NCBI RefSeq assembly: GCF_000987765.1
Contig: NZ_LAHP01000005.1
Span: 1-64,000 of the forward strand
Reading direction: 5' to 3'
Length of the DNA: 64,000 nucleotides
Source of the DNA: Arsukibacterium sp. MJ3
GTDB lineage: Bacteria > Pseudomonadota > Gammaproteobacteria > Enterobacterales > Alteromonadaceae
Position 1 is the stretch's first letter; each line of letters starts with the position of its first letter. Positions 1 to 7,187 of this stretch are shown here, piece by piece. Made by a program: the position numbers and the translations under genes. The notes beneath the pieces were generated by a model. The model was not told where the DNA came from. It searched no databases and saw nothing but the letters and a program-made list of their open reading frames with translations.

Positions 1-135
1 TTCCTGGTATTTATCTCTGATACAAAACATATCAGGAAGATGCAGCGCCAGAGCCTTTTCAAACACTTCGCGCATAAACTCAGGTGCAGCCATTTTAACA
101 AACTGTTTATGAAAGGGTTTAAGCTTTATATCAGT
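1..135 (-). pseudogene. IS4-like transposase fragment
   Basis: Read on the minus strand, this stretch is one open frame containing KPFHKQFVK and EFMREVFEKAL. These resemble the N-terminal part of IS4-type DDE transposases, which carry an FHxQF...EFMR block ahead of the catalytic domain. The frame runs off the window start, so only about 45 codons are visible and no catalytic residue can be checked. Its upstream end stops at the junction with the Rhs tip near position 139, with no terminal inverted repeat seen there. It therefore looks like a truncated insertion-sequence remnant. The family call rests on remembered motif similarity only. Confidence 0.4.
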
Positions 136-138
136 TGA

Positions 139-1389
139 AAAAATCAAGATAATGGACAGGCACAGGCAAGATACTCCCATAGCTATTTTACTACTTACAG
201 CAACCCGGGCGACAGCAAAGGTTATACCGGCCATAAAATGATTAACGACTTCGACGTTATTCATATGGGCGGCCGTACCTACAACCCAATACTCGGCCGC
301 TTTATGCAAGCCGACCCGCATATTCAGGCGCCAAGCAACCTGCAGAACTATAACCGTTATAGCTATGTGTTAAATAACCCGATGAGCTATACCGATCCTA
401 GTGGGTATTTCTTTAAAGGTATCGGTAAGTTTGTGAAGAAGTATTGGCGGACTATTGCTGCTATAGCTATTGCTGTATACGCACCGGGCGCTACTGGTTG
501 GGTTAATAGTATATTTGGTGTCACAAACTCTGTAGCTGTTGGTGCTATAGCAGGCGCCGCAAGTGGTTTTGTTGCCACAGGAAGCCTGCGGGGCGCAGCT
601 TTAGGCGCGTTAACCGGGGCGGCATTCGGTTATTTGCATGGCGTGAACACGGGACTCACTGCAGGAGGCCATGATTTAGGGGAAATAGCATTGCATGGGG
701 GGGCTGGTGGAGTAAGCTCTGTGCTGAATGGCGGTAAATTTGGGCACGGCTTTGTTGCTGCTGGATTTACGCAAGCACTGGGTCAGGTGGATGGCCTATT
801 TACTGATGCGTCTAGCGCCGCTTTTACCATGGCCGACAGAATTACAAACGGTATTAAAGCAGCAATAATTGGTGGTACCACTTCAGCAATATCGGGTGGT
901 AAGTTTGCTAGCGGAGCTATTACTGGCGCATTCTCTAGAGCGTTGAATGATGATAACTTATCAAAACTTCAGAATGAAGAAAAGGAACGGATGCTAGGGG
1001 CTTTAAGTAAAGAAATTCATGACGACGCAAAAAGCAGAATGCATCAATTAGCGAAGTGGAGGGCAAATGAAAACTGGGATGCAGTTCGTGCGGAATACGC
1101 AATTTTTAATAATGTATCGAATAATCAAATGTGGTTAAAAACAGCTTATTTACAGCGCGAATTTCAGGTTATTGCTTATGAGCATGTTGGTGGCTACATA
1201 TCTAGCAACGTCCGTGAATTAACTCATAGATCAATAGATCTTGCGATGGGGGCAGTCAACCCTAATAAGTTGAATTTATTACAGGCTGTTTATTCTTTTA
1301 TTAGTGGGCCACCACCGTTACCGATTCAACATCAATTTGTTGTTCCAAAAGCTGATACTGTACATATTGATATTGTGAGGAGAAAGTAG
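139..1389 (+). pseudogene. Rhs tip A: truncated Rhs core plus variable C-terminal toxin region
   Basis: The frame is open from 139, just after a TGA; the first ATG is at 238. It encodes the end of the RHS-repeat core, with the hallmark GGRTYNPILGRFMQADP and NRYSYVLNNPMSYTDPSGY motifs, then a Gly/Ala-rich hydrophobic pre-toxin segment. The last 145 or so residues are charged and specific to this copy. A full Rhs protein has well over 1000 residues, so the N-terminal shell is missing. No Shine-Dalgarno sequence precedes 238, so the tip is probably a silent cassette that could recombine into a full rhs gene through the core. I do not recognise the toxin activity. A lipoprotein gene overlaps its stop and is the candidate immunity gene. 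Confidence 0.75.
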
Positions 1390-1874
1390 TGAAGTTGATG
1401 TCTTTTATTTTTTCTATTTTGATACTGAGCGGTTGTTCCCATAGATGTGATGAAGTTTCTTTGGATAAATTTATTAATAATGAATTTTGCAAGCAGTATT
1501 CTGTTACAGATGGCGATAGATGCGTTTCTTTTTTAGATCAGGAGTTTTTAGATGAGTATGGAGTTTTCTCATCTGATTACATTAATGATTTATATGAGAA
1601 CGAAAATAAATTTAAAGATAATAATGTTATCGAGAAATATGGTGTTTATTTGTTGGGTGTTTCTATACTTTATGAAAACGAAGCTGCGATAGATTACTTT
1701 TTAAAATCTGGAGTTAGTCCGTATGAAATTAAAGGGAGCGCATTTGCTGCGGTTGTATTTGTTATTAACAGCAAAGACTATAAAATCTGGGAATTAATAA
1801 AGAAAAACTATCCTATATCGAAATTTCAAGACACGGTTCTTGTTGATAATTACATGAAAAATTGCATCGAATAA
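1389..1874 (+). CDS. Putative Rhs immunity lipoprotein
   Basis: A 161-residue protein with a type II signal peptide; the lipobox LSGC places the lipidated Cys at about residue 16. The GTG start at 1389 overlaps the Rhs stop by one base (TAGTG) and has a strong AGGAGA ribosome site five bases upstream. ATG 1398 is an alternative start. The central part (residues about 85-140, with YGVYLLGVSILYENEAAIDYFLKSG) reads like degenerate ankyrin-type helix pairs, a fold often seen in immunity proteins. Position directly behind the Rhs tip is the main reason for calling it cognate immunity. A periplasm-facing lipoprotein would imply that the toxin acts in the periplasm. Low GC relative to the flanks suggests transfer. 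Confidence 0.6.
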   Translation: MKLMSFIFSILILSGCSHRCDEVSLDKFINNEFCKQYSVTDGDRCVSFLDQEFLDEYGVFSSDYINDLYENENKFKDNNVIEKYGVYLLGVSILYENEAAIDYFLKSGVSPYEIKGSAFAAVVFVINSKDYKIWELIKKNYPISKFQDTVLVDNYMKNCIE

Positions 1875-1943
1875 ATACGAAGCTTCAAGTATTGGGGTCA
1901 GTACAATCAATAGGGTCATAGTCATTGATTTAAAACCGAAAAA

Positions 1944-1965
1944 GGGGTCGGAGCTAATTAGCTTT
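1944..1965 (+). repeat. Palindromic short repeat, copy 1
   Basis: GGGGTCGGAGCTAATTAGC followed by TTT, containing the 12-base perfect palindrome AGCTAATTAGCT. It ends 14 bases before the ATG of the small secreted gene at 1980. Two further copies sit at 4836 and 5068 in the same position relative to a related gene. A partly similar GGGGTCAG motif lies at 1894. Such GGGGTC-type repeats are, as I recall, scattered in marine gammaproteobacteria and may be mobilised by REP-associated transposases; that link is inference. Confidence 0.7.
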
Positions 1966-1979
1966 AAAGAAATATTATA

Positions 1980-2207
1980 ATGATAAAATGCATTCTAGTT
2001 GCCATAGCATTATTGTTTGCGGTTGGTGTGCAGGCTGATACTACAGCCAAGATTGATAAAATATTAATGTTTGAAGGCGGTAACCTGGTTTATATCTACC
2101 CGGTGGGTGGCGTACAAAATAAACCGGCCTGTCATGGCGCTAATGGTGATTACTTATCATTTAGTATGGCCAGGCCAATGACGTTGGCGGCGCATCAGAG
2201 TTTATAA
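1980..2207 (+). CDS. Small secreted protein, copy 1 (possibly C-terminally truncated)
   Basis: A 75-residue protein with a Sec signal peptide (MIKCILVAIALLFAVG, cleavage probably after VQA) and a short mature part including KIDKILMFEGGNLVYIY and NKPACHGANGDYLSFSMARP. It belongs to a family of small exported proteins common in Vibrio/Shewanella-type bacteria, whose members usually continue with a GK(S/K)V...C tail. That tail is missing here, so the gene may be degraded. A near-identical copy lies at 5103-5348. No good ribosome site precedes this copy, unlike the other one. Function unknown. Confidence 0.55.
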   Translation: MIKCILVAIALLFAVGVQADTTAKIDKILMFEGGNLVYIYPVGGVQNKPACHGANGDYLSFSMARPMTLAAHQSL

Positions 2208-2220
2208 ATAAGAAAATAAA

Positions 2221-2235
2221 GGTACTTAAAGTACC
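2221..2235 (+). terminator. Hairpin after small secreted gene, copy 1
   Basis: GGTACTTAAAGTACC is a perfect 15-base hairpin followed by CTTATTATTAT. It lies 14 bases past the stop codon and is repeated at 5350-5364. The U-tract is interrupted, so termination would be weak. Confidence 0.45.
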
Positions 2236-2298
2236 CTTATTATTATAAAAATAAACTCGAAAATTGTGTAAGTTTAAAAATAGTGCTAGATTGGTACT

Positions 2299-2340
2299 AT
2301 GAGTGCCGAAATTAAAAGTAAAATAAACCAGTTGCTGTCA
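2299..2340 (+). pseudogene. 5' fragment of abiEi fused to Rhs tip B
   Basis: The first 14 codons (beginning MSAEIKSKINQLLS) match the start of the intact antitoxin at 5428 apart from one codon. After 2340 the sequence becomes the Rhs tip, and the fused frame stops three codons later. It marks the duplication junction and cannot make a working antitoxin. Confidence 0.8.
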
Positions 2341-3655
2341 AAATCAAGATAATGGACAGGCACAGGCAAGATACTCCCATAGCTATTTTACTACCTACAG
2401 CAACCCGGGCGATAGCAAAGGCTACACCGGCCATAAAATGATTAACGACTTTGACGTTATTCATATGGGCGGCCGTACCTACAACCCAATACTCGGCCGC
2501 TTTATGCAAGCCGACCCGTTTATTCAGGCACCAGGTAATTTGCAGAACTACAACCGCTATAGCTATGTGCTTAATAACCCCATGAGCTATACCGATCCGA
2601 GTGGGTATTTCTTTAAGAAACTTAACAAAATGTTCGGGAAACTTGCACCCTTTGTAGGATTATTGGCATTGGCGATTCCAGGAGTTGGTCCCTGGGCAAT
2701 GGCAAACTGGTATCAAGCAGCGGCTTTTGGCTTTATGTCTGGAGGCGTTGCAACGGGTAACTTACGTGGTGCTATTGTTGGAGCAATATCAGGCGCTGCT
2801 TTTCAGCAGATAGGTTCGCACTTTAAAAGCTTATCGAATGCGAATTTAGCGCAGGTAGACCGTGTAGCTAACGATGGCTTTGGTGCGTTAGCCGGAATGA
2901 TGGGCGATAACCTGCATTCTTTTGGCGGATTGTCACTCAGTGCTGGGCAGGTTGCTGGGCAAATTGCATCTCATGCTGCTGCTGGAGGTATAGTATCAGT
3001 TGTTAGTGGCGGCAAGTTTGGTCATGGTTTCTTTAGTGCTGGAGTTACTAAGGGCGCTGGAGGTGCGTTTTTACCTGGTGGGTCTAACTTGTCTGGCGGA
3101 CAGATTGCGTATGGTACTGTTGTTTCGGCGGTAATAGGCGGAACTGCTTCTGAGTTGGCTGGTGGTAAGTTCTCTAATGGTGCAAGAACTGCAACGTTTC
3201 AGTATTTGTTTAATCATGCTAGTGAATCCTTTTGGGGATTTGAATCACTAGATGACAAGAGTGCTGTAAATGTCTCCATCGAACAAGCAAGTTTAACTTT
3301 AGAAGTTGGCCCGCTAAAATTTGTAGGATTAAATCGCAATGGTGAGTTCTCTGGACCAAGTATTTCCGGGTCTAGGGGGCCTTTGTCAGCAACTTTATCA
3401 ACTGATTCAGCGTCTATAGCTCTAGCTAAAGGTCCTATATCATTTGGGATGAATGGAGTTACAGCTAAAGCATGTAGTCATGGTCCAGCTGGTGGAGTTT
3501 GCTTTTCAGCAACGGGAATGGCAACAAGTCCAAAAGGTGCTGCGGCATTAAGAAACGTTAACCGTGCAACCCGTGCTACTGAAGATCAATCTGGTCGTGT
3601 CCGAGTCTATCTTTATGAACGTTTGGCTCCGACTTATTTTGGTCCGAGTGGTTAA
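2341..3655 (+). pseudogene. Rhs tip B: truncated Rhs core plus variable C-terminal toxin region
   Basis: This tip starts at exactly the same Rhs base as tip A (2341 corresponds to 141) and is nearly identical to it through DPSGYFFK, about 290 bases. It then diverges into a different Gly/Ala-rich pre-toxin region. The first ATG is at 2438. A FQYLFNHA segment near residue 265 of the ATG-initiated protein resembles the conserved motif at the end of Rhs cores; the following 140 residues would be the toxin. That part is rich in short glycine/serine strands (for example GPLSATLSTDSASIALAKGP) and is not one I can name. The N-terminal shell is absent and no ribosome site is visible, so it is probably an orphan cassette. 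Confidence 0.75.
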
Positions 3656-3731
3656 AGAAGCTAAGATGACAATTATTAGTTAAACACAGTTATATTTTTG
3701 ATGGTTATACAGTTTTGTTAATTAAATTTTT

Positions 3732-4814
3732 ATGGTACTTACGATGATAAACCACTGGTTAATTTATTCGGTTTTGTTGGTCGGTTTTACTGCGGTCGCT
3801 CAATCTGCCGAGGATTGCAATGCTTCAACGGGTAAATTTAATCCTCAACGCTTTTGTGAAGAACAGAAGCTAGCAGGTGATTTGTTAGCATGTGCTGAAA
3901 CAGCAAAAGAATTTTTTTCTCCATCAGCTACGGTTGATGTATTAGAGCTATGTCAAACCAGCAACGAAACTTGTCTTCAAGTTAGAGTTGAATATATCGT
4001 TGGTTATCGGTTGCAAGCATTTTATTCTGAATTATTAGCGTATTTGTCAAAGCGGGAGGTTGGAAATAATGATTGGATTAATAATGCAATCGCTACGCTC
4101 TACATAATGAGGGCGGAAGGTAATGACCTGTTAAGAGCTGAGGAAATACTGACACCTTTAGCCGAGGTTGGGTACAGAACTGCAATTGGGAATATGGCAA
4201 GTCTTAAGCACTTACAGGAAAAATATAATGAAAGCATTAAGATGCTAGAGGAATTAAAAAATAATGAAGAGTTATTCTATGATAATTATTTGCATGTTAT
4301 TCAATATGCTCAGCATTATCATTTTGGTAGTGGTGTAGAAAGAGACTTACCATACGCTAAAAAATTATATGAGCAAGCTTTGGGAAGTTCAACTACAGGA
4401 GAGCTTGAGTACTTGTTATCGGATATATACCTTGAGATGGAGGACATTAGTCATTCAATAAAGCTATTAAAGCAGAGTTCTGCAAAAGGATTTTACAAAT
4501 CAGCTGAAATGCTTGCGTCTTTTTATTTAACAGGCATCAATGTGGAAAAGGACTACAAAAAATCTCTAAGCTACTTTAAGATTGCGTCAAGGCTAGGCTC
4601 GCCTACGGCGATAGCTAATCAAGGTATAATTTACAGTCACTTGGGAGAAATGAAGAAGTCAAGAATAGCTTTTATCTCCGCCGCTTTAATTAATGATAGT
4701 ACTACCGCTCATAAAGTTCTTCTTAATGAAAAAATTGATCCTGAAATATATAGGTGTCAAGTGTTAAGGATGTTCGGATCTCCGAGTAATTTTCTTTTCC
4801 AAAGCAATCAATAA
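3732..4814 (+). CDS. Exported Sel1/TPR-repeat protein, candidate Rhs immunity or accessory protein
   Basis: A 360-residue protein with a Sec signal peptide (hydrophobic IYSVLLVGFTAVAQSA, cleavage near residue 25), then a helical body with Sel1-like repeats. The clearest are SAEMLASFYLTGINVEKD and KKSLSYFKIASRLGS near residues 255-290. ATG 3744 is an alternative start. It lies 76 bases behind Rhs tip B on the same strand, in the slot where an immunity gene is expected. Sel1 repeats mediate protein-protein contacts, which would suit an immunity role, but nothing in the sequence proves it. The gene is AT-rich compared with the housekeeping region. Confidence 0.6.
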   Translation: MVLTMINHWLIYSVLLVGFTAVAQSAEDCNASTGKFNPQRFCEEQKLAGDLLACAETAKEFFSPSATVDVLELCQTSNETCLQVRVEYIVGYRLQAFYSELLAYLSKREVGNNDWINNAIATLYIMRAEGNDLLRAEEILTPLAEVGYRTAIGNMASLKHLQEKYNESIKMLEELKNNEELFYDNYLHVIQYAQHYHFGSGVERDLPYAKKLYEQALGSSTTGELEYLLSDIYLEMEDISHSIKLLKQSSAKGFYKSAEMLASFYLTGINVEKDYKKSLSYFKIASRLGSPTAIANQGIIYSHLGEMKKSRIAFISAALINDSTTAHKVLLNEKIDPEIYRCQVLRMFGSPSNFLFQSNQ

Positions 4815-4835
4815 TCTATCAATAATCTTGAAAAA

Positions 4836-4857
4836 GGGGTCGGAGCTAATTAGCTTT
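4836..4857 (+). repeat. Palindromic short repeat, copy 2
   Basis: Same GGGGTCGGAGCTAATTAGC sequence and trailing TTT as at 1944. It ends 13 bases before the ATG at 4871, with an AGGGA ribosome site between. Confidence 0.7.
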
Positions 4858-4870
4858 ATAGGGATATAAC

Positions 4871-5067
4871 ATGATGAAAATATGTTTAATGGCGCTGATA
4901 TTGTTCTATGTGGCTTTTGGTATGTTTGCTAGTGCTGGCGAACTTACCCGAGGTGCCACTGTGCTGGAAGTAGCTAATCATGCTACTGGCAATGGCAAAA
5001 ATTTTGCTATAAAGGTAGAAGGTGGCACAGGCCCTTGTGTTGGCTGGATCTACTTTCTTGAGAAAAA
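4871..5067 (+). pseudogene. Small secreted protein paralogue interrupted by a repeat
   Basis: It encodes a signal peptide (about MMKICLMALILFYVAFG...SAG) and a mature start with GGTGPCVGWIYF, related in layout to the neighbouring small secreted proteins. At 5068 the frame runs into the third palindromic repeat and then across the start of the next gene, ending at 5161 with residues that are clearly out-of-frame reading of that gene. The natural C-terminus has therefore been replaced, and the gene is best treated as broken. Confidence 0.55.
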
Positions 5068-5089
5068 GGGGTTGCAGCTAATTAGCTTT
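5068..5089 (+). repeat. Palindromic short repeat, copy 3
   Basis: GGGGTTGCAGCTAATTAGC plus TTT: two changes from the other copies, outside the core of the palindrome. It has replaced the 3' end of the gene at 4871 and ends 13 bases before the ATG at 5103, with an AAAGGA ribosome site between. Confidence 0.7.
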
Positions 5090-5102
5090 AAAGGATTAAA
5101 AA

Positions 5103-5348
5103 ATGATAAAAAGTATTTTAGTTGCCATGGCATTGTTGTTTGCGGTTGGCGTGCAGGCTGATACTACAGCCAAGATTGATAAAATATTAATGTATGAAGG
5201 TGGCAACCTGGTTTATATCTACCCGGTGGGTGGCGTGCAAAATAAACCGGCCTGTCATGGCGCTAATGGTGATTACTTATCATTTAGTATGGCCAGGCCA
5301 ATGGCGTTGGCGTTGGCGGCGCATCAGAGTTTACAAATAAGAAAATAA
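5103..5348 (+). CDS. Small secreted protein, copy 2
   Basis: An 81-residue exported protein, nearly the same as that at 1980 (signal peptide MIKSILVAMALLFAVG, mature KIDKILMYEGG and NKPACHGANGDY). It has a small ALAL expansion and six further C-terminal residues. An AAAGGA ribosome site lies seven bases before ATG. It sits between the third palindromic repeat and the abiEi promoter. A single Cys remains in the mature part, and the family's usual C-terminal Cys is missing. Function unknown. Confidence 0.55.
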   Translation: MIKSILVAMALLFAVGVQADTTAKIDKILMYEGGNLVYIYPVGGVQNKPACHGANGDYLSFSMARPMALALAAHQSLQIRK

Positions 5349-5349
5349 A

Positions 5350-5364
5350 GGTACTTAAAGTACC
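5350..5364 (+). terminator. Hairpin after small secreted gene, copy 2
   Basis: GGTACTTAAAGTACC hairpin followed by an interrupted T-tract, the same as at 2221-2235. Confidence 0.45.
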
Positions 5365-5392
5365 CTTATTATTATAAAAATAAACTCGAAAA

Positions 5393-5428
5393 TTGTGTAA
5401 GTTTAAAAATAGTGCTAGATTAGTACTA
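5393..5428 (+). promoter_or_regulatory. Candidate abiE promoter and operator
   Basis: TTGTGT (5393-5398) and TAGATT (5416-5421) are 17 bases apart, which would place transcription start at about the A of the abiEi ATG. TAGTGCT (5410-5416) and AGTACTA (5422-5428) form an inverted repeat with one mismatch that covers the -10 box and the start site. AbiEi antitoxins are known to bind inverted repeats and repress their own operon. No Shine-Dalgarno sequence is present. The call is inference from sequence. Confidence 0.45.
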
Positions 5429-6198
5429 TGAGTACCGAAATTAAAAGTAAAATAAACCAGTTGCTGTCAACAACGCCTCGTGGCGTTGTGTTGGCTTCTG
5501 CCTGGCTAACAGAGCAAGGCTACAGCCTTGAGCTTCAAAAAAGATATCGCAAAAGCAATTGGTTTAGCCAACTTGGAAGAGGGGCCTTGATAAGAAACGG
5601 CGATAACGTCGATGTCTTAGGGGGGATCTACACCCTGCAAACACAGCTGGGGCTATCCATACATCCGGGGGCTAAAACGGCGTTATCACTGTTGGGTAAG
5701 TCGCATTACCTGGAGTTATCAATGCAGCGATGTCAGCTCTTTGGTTACCAATTTGAAAAGCTTCCGTCGTGGTTTAAGAAACACGGCTGGAAACTGGATA
5801 TCGATTATCAATCGTCCTCATTTTTGCCAGCAGAGCTTGGTCTCACTGAGTACACCTACAAAGACTTTCAGATAAAGGTGTCAAGTCCTGCCAGAGCGGT
5901 GATGGAATGCTTATATTTGGCACCAGAAAGCCAGCGCTTGGTGGAAGTGTACGAGCTGATGGAAGGGTTAAATAATTTGCGGCCTAAGTCAGTACAAACG
6001 CTATTAGAAGCCTGTACCTCTGTTAAAGTGAAACGTCTGTTCCTGTACATGGCAGAAAAAGCCGGTCACAGTTGGTTTAACCATCTAAAGCCAGATTCAA
6101 TAGACTTAGGTAACGGCAAGCGCCAAATTGAGCCTGATGGTGTGTACATCCCTAAATATCAGATAACGTTACCAAAAGAACTCGAAAGATATACATGA
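5428..6198 (+). CDS. abiEi: AbiEi-family type IV antitoxin/transcriptional regulator
   Basis: A 256-residue protein. The N-terminal 90 residues look like the AbiEi winged-helix domain (IKSKINQLLSTTPRGVV, then a YRKSNWF-LGRGAL stretch), followed by the larger C-terminal AbiEi antitoxin domain (SSPARAVMECLYL). In AbiE systems this protein represses the operon and counteracts the nucleotidyltransferase toxin without a stable complex. It overlaps the toxin gene by four bases (ATGA), as is typical. The 42-base start of this gene is duplicated at 2299. Because the toxin is broken, this antitoxin may now be a stand-alone regulator or anti-addiction factor. Confidence 0.8.
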   Translation: MSTEIKSKINQLLSTTPRGVVLASAWLTEQGYSLELQKRYRKSNWFSQLGRGALIRNGDNVDVLGGIYTLQTQLGLSIHPGAKTALSLLGKSHYLELSMQRCQLFGYQFEKLPSWFKKHGWKLDIDYQSSSFLPAELGLTEYTYKDFQIKVSSPARAVMECLYLAPESQRLVEVYELMEGLNNLRPKSVQTLLEACTSVKVKRLFLYMAEKAGHSWFNHLKPDSIDLGNGKRQIEPDGVYIPKYQITLPKELERYT

Positions 6199-7097
6199 AA
6201 GAGCAATATTTACGGCAAGTAAACCTTATGCTGAACATCATACCAGAGCTAGCTAAAGAGGCATGTTTCGCGCTACATGGCGGGACCGCAATTAATTTGT
6301 TTGTGCTAGAAATGCCACGGCTATCCGTGGATATAGATTTGACATATATCCCCATTCAAGCACGGGATGACAGCATTATCGCGATAAATGCTGCCCTATC
6401 CAGAATAGAAAACAATATCAGAGCATTAAGACCATCCATAAAAGTGTCGCACAGAGCCGATGTTTGCAAACTTATGGTTGAAGAGTGAGATGTGTTGGTC
6501 AAAATTGAAGTCAACATGGTTGGTCGGGGTGTGCTGGGGAACAGTGCTAAGGTGCTGCCGTTATGTGAGGCCGCACAGGATTACTTTGATGCGTTTTGCG
6601 ATATACAGGTCGTTCCGCTATCTCAATTATATGGCGGTAAAATCTGTACCGCTCTGGATCGGCAGCATCCGAGAGATCTGTTCGACGTTAAATTGCTGCT
6701 CCAGGCCAATGACTATTCCCGCGAGATAAAACAAGGTGTCATATATTCGCTTGTCTGTAGCAATAGACCGGCACATGAAATGCTAAACCCCAATCATGTA
6801 GATCAGCGTGTTGCATATAACAATCTGTTCAAAGGCATGTCCGAACATCCGTTTACGTATGAAGATTTTGAGGCAACACGAAATCAGTAAATCCAAGTCG
6901 TAAACGAAAGTCTGGAAGAACAAGATCGGCAGTTTCTGCTCAGTGTAAATCAACTGGAGCCAGATTGGTCAATTTATGATTTCTCGCTCTATCCATCGGT
7001 GAAATGGACGTTAATAAACCTCGAAAAATTTAAAAAATCACGACCAGACGACTTTCACGCTCATATTGATGCATTGCGGTTACAGCTTAATCGCTGA
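6195..7097 (+). pseudogene. abiEii: AbiEii-family nucleotidyltransferase toxin, inactivated by two in-frame stops
   Basis: The frame from 6195 to 7097 would encode about 300 residues, normal for AbiEii. It has the nucleotidyltransferase LHGGTAINLF motif and the metal-binding DIDLTYI (DxD). Two in-frame stops interrupt it: TGA at 6486-6488 (after KLMVEE) and TAA at 6888-6890 (after EATRNQ). No base is lost, and reading continues in the same frame with family-like sequence (VKIEVNMVGRG, YGGKICTALDRQHPRDLFD and a C-terminal WSIYDFSLYPSVKW). Point mutation of a once-working toxin is the simplest reading. A new start at 6492 would make only the C-terminal part, without the DxD. Confidence 0.8.
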
Positions 7098-7187
7098 TAA
7101 CAGCGTCATTTTCAGACCATGTTTGCAATGCACTAACAAAAATACTTTTGCAGCTCGACAATAAATAGATTGGTACGAGCTGTAGCA

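Larger units (their letters stand above)
1944..2340. repeat. Segmental duplication, unit 1
   Basis: From the palindromic repeat through the small secreted gene, the GGTACTTAAAGTACC hairpin and the first 42 bases of an abiEi gene, this segment is nearly the same as 5068-5469. The similarity stops sharply at 2340. Here the sequence switches to an Rhs tip, while the other copy continues into the complete abiEi gene. The breakpoint after 2340 is therefore the recombination junction. Confidence 0.8.

Noticed and set aside
1944-5089. The three palindromic repeats as integron attC sites or a CRISPR array
   Set aside because: They lack attC core sites and imperfect long palindromes, no integrase is present, and spacing is irregular with coding genes between.
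5068-5161. C-terminal part of the frame starting at 4871, read as a longer real protein
   Set aside because: The last residues are out-of-frame reading of the repeat and of the start of the gene at 5103, so they are not a natural C-terminus.
6460-6729. Alternative frame open across the broken abiEii gene
   Set aside because: It lies in another frame than the nucleotidyltransferase motifs and has no family-like sequence; it is a shadow of the pseudogene.
1-7100. Type VI secretion locus
   Set aside because: Rhs tips are present, but no VgrG, Hcp, PAAR or baseplate gene is in the window, so delivery cannot be inferred.
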